From Chloroflexota bacterium (lineage in GTDB: Bacteria; Chloroflexota; Limnocylindria; QHBO01): DNA of 12,566 nt. The notes beneath the pieces were generated by a model. The model did no database searches and had not been told where the DNA came from. It saw nothing but the letters and a program-made list of their open reading frames with translations. Below, one piece after another: positions 7,008 to 12,566 of the stretch (positions are counted from its first letter, which is position 1; every line of letters begins with the position of its first letter). Where the stretch lies: assembly GCA_005880165.1 (NCBI GenBank), contig VBJP01000142.1, forward strand, positions 1 through 12,566, written 5' to 3'. The translations under genes and the position numbers were made by a program.

Positions 7008-8516
7008 TCCGCGCCCTCCGATCCGCAGCGCGTGGTCCCGTCGTGATTTCGGCGTTGGCCGCCACGGCCCTGACGGGGCTGGTCTCACAGCCGGTCCTGG
7101 CGCATGCCGTCGGGAAGCCGTTTCAATCCCCCATCCCCCTCTGGATGCAGGTGGCCGGCGCGGGGATTGCCGTCGCCGCGTCCTTCGTCGTCTCTGCAGC
7201 AATCGTCACCGTCGGCACGGATGAGCCGCGCTATCCCCACTTCGCCATCCCGCTCCTCCCCTCACTGGTCGTCCAGTGGCTGCTCGCCGCGATAGGCCTG
7301 CTCTGGTGGTACGGCGCGATCGTCGCCGCCTTCCTGATCGGTGGCGAGACGCCGGTCCCAGCCATCGGGTTGTGGATCTTCGTGTGGGTCGGCCTGCCGA
7401 TTGCCTCCGTGCTGCTGGGCAATCCCTGGCCGTCGTTGAGCCCGTTTCGCACGAGCTTCACCCTCCTTAAGCGGTTCGCGCGCTTCCTGGGCTTCGACCG
7501 GCTCGACCTGGGGCTCGTCTACCCGCCTCGCGCGGCTCGCTGGCCGGCGGTGCTGCTGCTGTTCGCCGGGATCTGGAGCGAGCTCGTGCTCCCCGGAGCC
7601 ACCGAAGCCGGCTCGGTGGGCGCACTGATGGTGGGATACACGCTGGTCACCCTGGTGGGCATGGGATGCTTCGGGCGGGTCGCCTGGCTGCGGAATGCCG
7701 AGCTCTTCGAGGTGCTGCTGGGCTGGCTGGGGAGGATCGGTCCCCTGGGCCGGCGCGCGCTGGAGCTCAACGCCTGCGCCGGTTGCCTCGAGCGCTGTCA
7801 CCCCGACCACTGCGTTGACTGCCCCGAGTGCGCGGTCGCCGCGGACCCGACCGAGCGCAGGCCGGAGCTGCGCCCCTGGTTCGCAGGACTCACTGAAGTC
7901 CGCCGCGGCGGCTGGTCGGATGCCGCGTTCATCGTCCTGGTGCTGGCGGGAGTCAGCTACGACGGACTCCGTCAGACCGGGCTCTGGCAGGAGATCGAGA
8001 ACCGGCTGCTCTCCGTCGTCCAGGCGTCGCTCGGCGGCTTCAAGGCGTTCCTGGCGGCGGGGACGCTGGGCCTGCTCGGGACCTGGCTCCTCTTCCTTGT
8101 CGTCTTTGTGGTCGGAGCCGCGATCACGCGCCGGCTGAGCGAGGGAGCGACGCCCGGCCTCGGCTCGGTCGTGGGCGCCTATGCCGCCACGCTCCTCCCG
8201 ATCGCGGGCGGGTACATGATCGCCCACTACCTGACGCTCGTGATCCAGGGCGTCGCGTGGATACCGGACCTCGCCCGCAACCCACTGGCCCCCGCTCCGG
8301 CACTCGAGATCCCGACGAGCCTCGTGTGGTACCTGTCGGTGGCGGCGATCGTGCTCGGGCACATTGCCGCCATCTTCCTCTCCCACCGGATCGCCCTGCG
8401 CGACGCTCCCGAGCGGCCGCTTCGGGCCGGCGTGCCGTTGGCCTCTCTGGATCATCGCCCAGCCGATCGTCGAGGAGCCAACCGCGGTCCTCATGGCCAG
8501 GGTAATCGTCGGCTGA
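7004..8516 (+). CDS. Polytopic membrane protein with a six-cysteine loop, frameshifted near its 3' end
   Basis: The intended product is about 503 residues. It has a leader or first helix (12-33), then about ten membrane helices with NPWPSLSPFR (140-149), GCFGRVAWLRNAE (221-233), a Cys-rich loop at 258-276 (C-x2-C-x3-C-HPDH-C-x2-C-x2-C), VSYDGLRQT (317-325) and VWYLSVAAIVLGHIAAI (441-457). It resembles a family in Actinobacteria and Chloroflexota sometimes labelled 'fenitrothion hydrolase'; I see no evidence for that activity. One extra base near 8444 throws the frame. The proper end, LWIIAQPIVEEPTAVL to IVG and TGA at 8514-8516, is in the frame one base ahead. Read literally, the frame runs on into ccdA as one 754-residue product. 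It is coupled to the copper fusion gene by an ATGA overlap. Confidence 0.7.
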
Positions 8517-8518
8517 TC

Positions 8519-9268
8519 ATGGACGTCAGCATCGCGCTCGCCTTCGCCGCGGGCCTCATCTCGTTTGCGTCGCCGTGCGTCCTAGCACTGGTCCCGGTCT
8601 ACCTCGCCTTCCTGGGGGAGACGGCCGGCGCGGCGTCTGCGGTCGCGGTCACGGTGCCTGCAGGATCACCGCTCGGCGGCGGTAGTCCAGCGCTGGCGCC
8701 CACCCATTCGGTGATCGGCCAGGCGGTCCTCTTCGTCCTCGGGTTCAGTGCGGTCTTCGTGCTGGTCGGGACGCCCATCGGCCTGCTTGGCGGTGCGCTC
8801 TTCCAGGTCGACCGCATCAGGCAGGTCGCGGGCCTGGCCGTCATCGCGCTCGGCCTGCTGACAACCGGCATCTTCGGACCTGTGCTGGATCGCTTCACGC
8901 TCCCAACCCCTGCGCCGGAGGCCCTGCCGCCGGGTCGCATGGCCCGCGCCCTGGCGCTCGGCGCGTTGGTGGCCGTGGGCTGGACGCCATGCATCGGTCC
9001 GGTGCTCGGGACGATCCTGACCATGGGCGCCTCCGCCAACAGCGGGCCGGTGGCGCTCATCCTGCTGGCGGCCTACTCGGCCGGGCTGGCGCTCCCGTTC
9101 CTTGCGGCGGCGGTCGCCCTCCCACGGCTACGTCCGGTCATCGCCCTGCTGCGGCGCAGCCATCGGGTCGTGGCCGTGGTGGCCGGCATCTTCATCATGG
9201 TGGTGGGCGTGCTCATCGTCGCCAACGCCTTCTGGCGCATCCAGGGTGCGTTTAGCTTCTTCCTGTAG
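8519..9268 (+). CDS. ccdA: CcdA/DsbD-type transmembrane thiol-disulfide electron transporter
   Basis: This 249-residue protein is a normal length for the CcdA family and has about six membrane helices. The two redox cysteines are in place: Cys20 in FASPCVLALVPVYLAF and Cys158 in GWTPCIGPVLGTIL. CcdA carries electrons from cytoplasmic thioredoxin across the membrane to extracytoplasmic thioredoxin-like proteins that reduce apocytochrome c or copper-binding cysteines. A long Gly/Pro/Ala-rich loop (about 38-65) separates the first two helices. The ATG is two bases after the restored stop of the preceding gene. In the sequence as given, the preceding frame reads straight into it, so a caller may report one fused gene. 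A TlpA-like partner is encoded at 10336-10935. The last 141 bases are also open on the other strand as the aquaporin tail. Confidence 0.88.
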   Translation: MDVSIALAFAAGLISFASPCVLALVPVYLAFLGETAGAASAVAVTVPAGSPLGGGSPALAPTHSVIGQAVLFVLGFSAVFVLVGTPIGLLGGALFQVDRIRQVAGLAVIALGLLTTGIFGPVLDRFTLPTPAPEALPPGRMARALALGALVAVGWTPCIGPVLGTILTMGASANSGPVALILLAAYSAGLALPFLAAAVALPRLRPVIALLRRSHRVVAVVAGIFIMVVGVLIVANAFWRIQGAFSFFL

Positions 9269-9955
9269 ACCGATCGACTCGGGCGTGGCGAACGCATAGC
9301 GATAGAGCAATCCGGCGACGGCCGCACCGGCGAGTGGCCCGATCCACCACACGTACCAGTTGTCGAGGGCTCCCGACGCCACCGCCGGGCCAAACCAGCG
9401 GGCGGGATTCATGGCGGCGCCGGTGAGCGGGCCGCCCATCAGGATGTCGGCGGCGACAGCGAGACCGATGGCCAAGCCGCCCAGCTGAGGCGCGCGACTG
9501 TCAACCGCGGTCCCGAAGACGACGAGCACCAGGAGCAGCGTTAGCACGGCTTCGATCGCGATGCCCGCGGCCGGCCCGACGCCGCTGCCGAGAGCGGGGG
9601 TGCCGATCTTGGTCGGGCCCCACGCGGCCGGCGAGAAGAGCGCGCGGAGCGCAAGACCGGCCACCACCGCGCCGGCCAGCTGCGCGACGACGAACATGCC
9701 GACCCGGGCGGCCGTCATACGGCCGGCGACCCACAGGGCAAAGGAGACCGCGGGGTTGAAGTGGCCGCTGCCCACCGCTGCAAGCGCGCTGACCAGCACC
9801 GCCAACGCCAGTCCGTGGGCCAGCGCAACGCCGACCAGGCCTGGGCCGCCTGGGCCAGCAACGGTGGTGACCACGACGGCGCCGGCGCCGATGAAGAAGA
9901 AGAGGAAGGTCCCGACCGCCTCGGCGACGAGAACCGGCCAGGTTCGCTCTGCCAT
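9128..9955 (-). CDS. Aquaporin (MIP family) with a TIP-like selectivity filter and His/Asp-rich tail
   Basis: This 275-residue protein has the six-helix MIP core with both pore motifs, GHFNPAV (64-70) and MNPARWFGP (182-190). Counting from the NPA asparagines, the aromatic/arginine filter is His47, Ile171, Ala180 and Arg186. That is the pattern of plant tonoplast intrinsic proteins (H-I-A-R), not of E. coli AqpZ (F-H-T-R) or GlpF. TIPs pass water and often ammonia, urea or peroxide; transfer of that specificity here is inference. The core ends near residue 222; residues 230-275 lie opposite the end of ccdA and include nine histidines between 249 and 262 or just beside it. Start choice is firm: GGAGG at 9961-9965, five bases before ATG. 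The gene lies 23 bases downstream of a tRNA gene on the same strand. Confidence 0.92.
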   Translation of the reverse strand: MAERTWPVLVAEAVGTFLFFFIGAGAVVVTTVAGPGGPGLVGVALAHGLALAVLVSALAAVGSGHFNPAVSFALWVAGRMTAARVGMFVVAQLAGAVVAGLALRALFSPAAWGPTKIGTPALGSGVGPAAGIAIEAVLTLLLVLVVFGTAVDSRAPQLGGLAIGLAVAADILMGGPLTGAAMNPARWFGPAVASGALDNWYVWWIGPLAGAAVAGLLYRYAFATPESIGLQEEAKRTLDAPEGVGDDEHAHHHDEDAGHHGHDPMAAPQQGDDRT

Positions 9956-9978
9956 GCGCTCCTCCGAGCCGGTTTCGA

Positions 9979-10054
9979 TGGCGCCCCCGGAGGGACTCGA
10001 ACCCCCGACGCCCGCCTTAGGACGGCGGCGCTCTATCCTCTGAGCTACGGGGGC
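9979..10054 (-). tRNA. tRNA-Arg (anticodon CCT), CCA encoded
   Basis: The minus strand folds as a full cloverleaf. The acceptor arm is GCCCCCG paired with CGGGGGC, followed by TA at positions 8-9 and a D arm starting GCTC. The anticodon stem CCGCC/GGCGG holds loop GTCCTAA, giving anticodon CCT, which reads the Arg codon AGG. The T arm is GGGGG-TTCGAGT-CCCTC. The discriminator is G73, followed by an encoded CCA (9979-9981). This is a minor codon in such a genome. The gene stands 23 bases upstream of the aquaporin on the same strand, with no terminator between, so the two may share a transcript. Confidence 0.95.
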
Positions 10055-10065
10055 GCCGTGCTCCC

Positions 10066-10071
10066 ATCGTA
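10066..10071 (-). promoter_or_regulatory. Possible -10 box for tRNA-Arg
   Basis: TACGAT on the minus strand ends 11 bases before the tRNA 5' end, a suitable distance for a tRNA promoter, and matches four of six consensus bases. No convincing -35 is visible. The space between the tRNA and the divergent glutaredoxin-like gene is only 39 bases, so both promoters must be compact or overlap the genes. Confidence 0.25.
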
Positions 10072-10093
10072 TCCCACCCGAGCGGGAGGAGCC

Positions 10094-10339
10094 GTGACCG
10101 ACAGGCCGGCCGCGAGGCGCGTCGTCCTCTATGAGCGCTCGGGTTGCCACCTGTGCGACGAGGTGCGCGTCCTGCTCGACGCGATGCTGGGTCACGATGC
10201 CTACGAGCGCGTGGACGTCGATGCCGATGACGCCCTGGTCTTGCGCTACGGCTTCCGGGTGCCGGTCGTGAGCGTCGACGGCGTCGATCGCCTGGAGGCG
10301 CCGATGAGCGCGGCCGAGCTTCGCTCGCTCCTTGCATGA
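10094..10339 (+). CDS. Glutaredoxin-like thiol-disulfide protein (Glrx/DUF836 type)
   Basis: This 81-residue protein is a minimal thioredoxin fold: strand RRVVLYERSGCHLCDEV with the redox pair Cys18-His-Leu-Cys21, a helix, strand YERVDVDADDA, then RVPVVSVDG with the cis-proline at Pro57, and a final helix AELRSLLA. Proteins of this kind (glutaredoxin-like, NrdH/DUF836 group) handle electrons or disulfides in the cytosol; there is no signal peptide. GTG at 10094 is chosen because GGAGG (10085-10089) lies four bases upstream and the fold begins directly after. The stop overlaps the TlpA-like gene start (ATGA), so the two are one operon. Together they hint at a cytosolic and an extracytoplasmic redox partner, with CcdA nearby as the membrane link. 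The exact substrate cannot be read from the sequence. Confidence 0.85.
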   Translation: MTDRPAARRVVLYERSGCHLCDEVRVLLDAMLGHDAYERVDVDADDALVLRYGFRVPVVSVDGVDRLEAPMSAAELRSLLA

Positions 10340-10935
10340 GCGCCCCCGCCCGACGCTCGCCGTCTGCGCCCGCCGGCCGGCCACCTCGGCGTGCCCGCCG
10401 CTCGAGCCTGGTCTGGACGGCGGGGATCCTGGTTGTGGCGATCGCCCTCGCGGTGCTCGCCTTCGTTCCTCTCCTGCGCGGGGGCGGAACCGGAACCGAG
10501 GGCACGCTGGTGGGTCAGGCGGCGCCCGCGATCTCCGCGGATGACCTGGCGGGGAAGCGCTGGACGCTGGCCGACGGGCGCGGGCGCCTGGTCTGGATCA
10601 ATTTCTGGGCCACCAGCTGCGAGCCGTGCCGCACCGAGATGCCGGCCATGCAGCGGCTCGCCGAGGCCTACGGTGACCGACTCCTCATCCTCGGTCTCGA
10701 CTGGGGCGAGGAACGCTCCTCGGTCGTCAGCTTCGCGCGCCGCTACGCCATCGGCTACCCGATCCTGCTCGATCCGACGCTCGCCAACTTCTATCGGTGG
10801 GCGCGCGGCACCGGCCTACCGAGGCACTACTTCGTCGACGAGCGCGGGCGCGTGGTGCGTGAGGTGATCGGTCCGCTCGCGCCCGCGCGCATGGCGGCGA
10901 TCCTCTCCGATCTGATCGGCCCGCCGGGCGCCTGA
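10336..10935 (+). CDS. TlpA/ResA-like membrane-anchored thioredoxin
   Basis: This 199-residue protein has a basic, Pro/Ala/Arg-rich cytoplasmic N-terminus (1-24), one membrane helix (25-46), a short Gly/Thr linker, then a redoxin domain facing outward. Key features are WINFWATSCEPCRTEMPAMQ with Cys95-Glu-Pro-Cys98, the DPTLANFYRW segment, and the cis-proline Pro162 in TGLPRHYFVD. TlpA/ResA proteins reduce apocytochrome c or copper-site thiols (such as CuA or Sco proteins) and are themselves reduced by CcdA, which is encoded about 1 kb away. The start overlaps the glutaredoxin-like stop (ATGA); no ribosome site is visible, so translation is probably coupled. Cytochrome maturation or copper-site assembly is the best guess; which one cannot be told from the motif alone. 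Confidence 0.92.
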   Translation: MSAPARRSPSAPAGRPPRRARRSSLVWTAGILVVAIALAVLAFVPLLRGGGTGTEGTLVGQAAPAISADDLAGKRWTLADGRGRLVWINFWATSCEPCRTEMPAMQRLAEAYGDRLLILGLDWGEERSSVVSFARRYAIGYPILLDPTLANFYRWARGTGLPRHYFVDERGRVVREVIGPLAPARMAAILSDLIGPPGA

Positions 10936-10938
10936 GCA

Positions 10939-10959
10939 CTCTCTGCCTCCGTCAGGGAG
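10939..10959. terminator. Weak hairpin between convergent genes
   Basis: CTCTCTG and CAGGGAG can pair over seven bases (one G-T wobble) around a seven-base loop, in the 16-base gap between the convergent TlpA-like and cupredoxin genes and into the latter's stop codon. There is no T-run on either side, so it may only slow transcription or be chance. Confidence 0.3.
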
Positions 10960-11374
10960 CGGGAGCGTCGCCCCGCACCACGAGCGAGCCGTTCATCGCG
11001 GTGTGGATGGTGCACTCGAAGTAGTACTGCCCCGGCAGCTGAGGGGGGAGGGTCAGCGTCGTCGATGCGTTGGGGCCGGTCACGATGTCGCTCCTGCCGA
11101 TTTGCTGCTTCTTGGAGCTGTTCTTGTAGACGGCCACGTCGTGAGGCGCCGCCTCCTGGTTGGTGAAGTGAATGACGATGCTTTTCCCGACAACAGCCTC
11201 GATGCAGGCCGTGCTGAACTGCAGGTTGTTGGCCGTCAGCGTCACCGTGTTCGAGGCATCGGTCCTGACACACGCGCCGGCCGGGGGTTTGGTCGAGCCA
11301 GCAATGCCGCTGCACGCCACCAGGAGCAGCACAAGACCGAGGAAAAGGCCGGCACGCTGAGGCGGCTGCGTCAC
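10952..11374 (-). CDS. Cupredoxin (type I blue copper) lipoprotein
   Basis: This 140-residue exported protein has a lipoprotein signal with lipobox LVAC, lipid-bearing Cys21, and a cupredoxin domain. The four type I copper ligands are visible: His78 in APHDV, then Cys121, His124 and Met127 in FECTIHTAMNG. Two more cysteines, Cys35 and Cys57, could form a disulfide near the N-terminus. Such proteins carry single electrons outside the membrane, for example to or from heme-copper oxidases or other copper enzymes. The GTG start overlaps the stop of the upstream histidine kinase (GTGA), with no clear ribosome site, so its synthesis is probably tied to that of the kinase. It lies in a neighbourhood with CopC-CopD, CcdA and TlpA-like genes. 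The redox partner is unknown; the cytochrome c domain at 4644-7007 is a candidate only. Confidence 0.92.
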   Translation of the reverse strand: MTQPPQRAGLFLGLVLLLVACSGIAGSTKPPAGACVRTDASNTVTLTANNLQFSTACIEAVVGKSIVIHFTNQEAAPHDVAVYKNSSKKQQIGRSDIVTGPNASTTLTLPPQLPGQYYFECTIHTAMNGSLVVRGDAPAP

Positions 11375-12566
11375 TGGGCGCTGGTCGGCAGGGTGACGGT
11401 GAACGTCGACCCCTTGCCCTCGCGACTGCTGACCTCGATCTCGCCGCCCATCTGTCGCACAATCTCGCGCGATCCCGCGAGCCCGAGACCGGTGCCCCGC
11501 ACACCAGCCACGTTCGATGCGCGGCGGAACCGGGTGAAGAGCTCGGGCAGGTCCGCCTTCGGAATCCCGAGCCCCTGGTCGCTGATCCTGATGCGCGCCA
11601 TCGCGCCTTCCCGATCGATGGTGACCCGAATCTCCCCGCGGTCGGGAGAGAACTTGACCGCGTTGCTGAGCAGGTTGTCGAGGACCCGCTCGAGCCGACG
11701 AAGGTCCGCTTGCACGACGACCGATTCGACGCGGTCGAGCACGAAGTGGTGCGTGCCAGCGAGCTTGCGATGTCCCTCGATGACGCGCTCCGCAACCTGA
11801 CCGATCTCGAGCTCGACCGGTTCGAGCGCGATGGGGCGGCCGCTGCGCAGCAGGCTGACGTCCATCAGGTCGGCGACAAGATCGGTCAGGCGCCCGGCCA
11901 TGTTCTCGGCGGCGCTGAGGTACTCCACCAGCTTCTCCCCCCCGCCACTCTTCTCCGTCTTCCGTGCGCGTCGCAGGGCGAGCTGCACGTAGCCCAGGAT
12001 CGCGGCCAGCGGCGTGCGCATGTCGTGCGAAGCGATCGCCAGGAAATCGTCGCGGAGCCGGACAGCTTCGGTCGCCTCGTGGAGCAGGCGGGAGTTGTCG
12101 ACCGCGGTTCCAGCCCGCGCCGCGAGCTCGCCGAAGAGCGGTAGCTCATCCTCCCTGAATGCCCGCGACTGATCCGACCTGACCAGCGTCAGGAGCCCGA
12201 GCACCCGCTCCCGGGCGACGAGGGGCAGGACCACGACCGAGCCGAGTCCCAGGGCACGAAGATGCTTCTCGTGCTCTGCGTCGCTTGCCGCTGCGGCGAG
12301 CTGCTCCTCGGTGATGATTGGTACCAGGAGCGGCTCGCCCGTCCTCAGCACCTCGCCAGTGGCTCCCTCCTCAATGTTAGAGGGCCAGCGCCGTTGCACC
12401 TCCTCGGCGAGCGCCACGAGGCTCGGGTCTTCGTGCGCCACGGCGACCCGCCGCACGCCGCTCTCCTGCTCGACGACGTCGACGACGCACCAGTCCGCGA
12501 GATCCGGTACGACCATGCGCGCGAGCTCGTTGAGGGACTCCTGGTAGTCCACCGACTTGCCCAGGA
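11371..12566 (-). CDS. GAF-domain sensor histidine kinase (5' end beyond window)
   Basis: About 398 residues are visible; the frame is open to the window edge. Counting from an internal GTG at 12552, a GAF domain spans about 15-155 (LADWCVVDVV, TGEVLRTGEPLLVP, VVVLPLVARERVLGLLTLVR). A HisKA dimerisation helix carries the phosphoacceptor His176 in IASHDMRTPLAAILGY. A HATPase domain shows the N box LDNLLSNAVKF, the G1 box ISDQGLGIPKADLPELF and the G2 box GTGLGLAGSREIV. No membrane helix is visible in this part. That GTG is probably not the true start, because homologues continue upstream with a similar L-x-x-S-V-D-Y segment. The signal is unknown; GAF domains bind small ligands or heme, or sense redox state. 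No response regulator is in the window. The kinase is coupled by GTGA to the cupredoxin gene downstream. Confidence 0.93.
   Translation of the reverse strand, partial: LGKSVDYQESLNELARMVVPDLADWCVVDVVEQESGVRRVAVAHEDPSLVALAEEVQRRWPSNIEEGATGEVLRTGEPLLVPIITEEQLAAAASDAEHEKHLRALGLGSVVVLPLVARERVLGLLTLVRSDQSRAFREDELPLFGELAARAGTAVDNSRLLHEATEAVRLRDDFLAIASHDMRTPLAAILGYVQLALRRARKTEKSGGGEKLVEYLSAAENMAGRLTDLVADLMDVSLLRSGRPIALEPVELEIGQVAERVIEGHRKLAGTHHFVLDRVESVVVQADLRRLERVLDNLLSNAVKFSPDRGEIRVTIDREGAMARIRISDQGLGIPKADLPELFTRFRRASNVAGVRGTGLGLAGSREIVRQMGGEIEVSSREGKGSTFTVTLPTSAQ

Noticed and set aside
7262..8494. Long open frame on the minus strand opposite the polytopic membrane protein and other frames of 300-460 codons antisense to the copper genes
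   Set aside because: Composition is Arg/Gly/Pro/Ala-rich without family motifs, while the plus strand shows clear membrane and metal motifs. Such frames are expected in DNA this GC-rich.
10061..10088. CTCCC...GGGAG inverted repeat before the glutaredoxin-like gene
   Set aside because: Short arms that coincide with the ribosome site of that gene; likely chance in GC-rich DNA.
1..12566. CRISPR arrays, insertion sequences, phage genes or attachment sites, including at the tRNA 3' end
   Set aside because: I see no regularly spaced repeats, no transposase or integrase motifs, and no repeated copy of the tRNA 3' end within the window.

Overview
This is a dense, G+C-rich bacterial window with GTG starts, stop/start overlaps of one to four bases, and no gene-free stretch longer than about 100 bases. 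The gene content suggests an uncultured member of the Chloroflexota (Limnocylindria/Dormibacteria-like) or a deep actinobacterial relative. It includes DUF881 pairs, an actinobacterial/chloroflexal polytopic protein beside a CopC-CopD fusion, and a GAF histidine kinase. The taxonomic reading is inference; no marker gene here settles it.

Left block (1-4035, minus strand): one tightly coupled operon. It runs from a family-5 solute-binding protein to a membrane-anchored HEXXH metallopeptidase and then two tandem DUF881 proteins. Every junction overlaps (TGATG, GTGA, TGATG). The first DUF881 gene is frameshifted near its 3' end. The second runs off the left edge.

Divergent promoter region (4036-4132), followed by a plus-strand run (4133-9268): a small unknown protein, a four-part CopC-CopD-periplasmic domain-cytochrome c fusion, a polytopic membrane protein with a six-cysteine loop, and a CcdA-type thiol-disulfide transporter. 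A single-base frameshift near 8444 fuses the last two reading frames. I read them as two genes.

Middle (9128-10054, minus strand): a tRNA-Arg(CCT) with encoded CCA lies 23 bases upstream of an aquaporin. The aquaporin has a plant-TIP-like selectivity filter, and its His/Asp-rich tail is antisense to the end of ccdA.

Right block: a plus-strand pair (glutaredoxin-like protein, then TlpA/ResA-like thioredoxin) converges on a minus-strand pair (GAF histidine kinase, then cupredoxin lipoprotein).

Taken together, 4.1-11.4 kb looks like a copper and periplasmic thiol-redox island. CopC and CopD bind or move copper. CcdA passes electrons across the membrane to TlpA-type thioredoxins, which keep cytochrome c or copper-site cysteines reduced. 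The fusion cytochrome and the cupredoxin are likely electron-transfer partners or copper clients. This joint role is inferred from families and proximity, not demonstrated.
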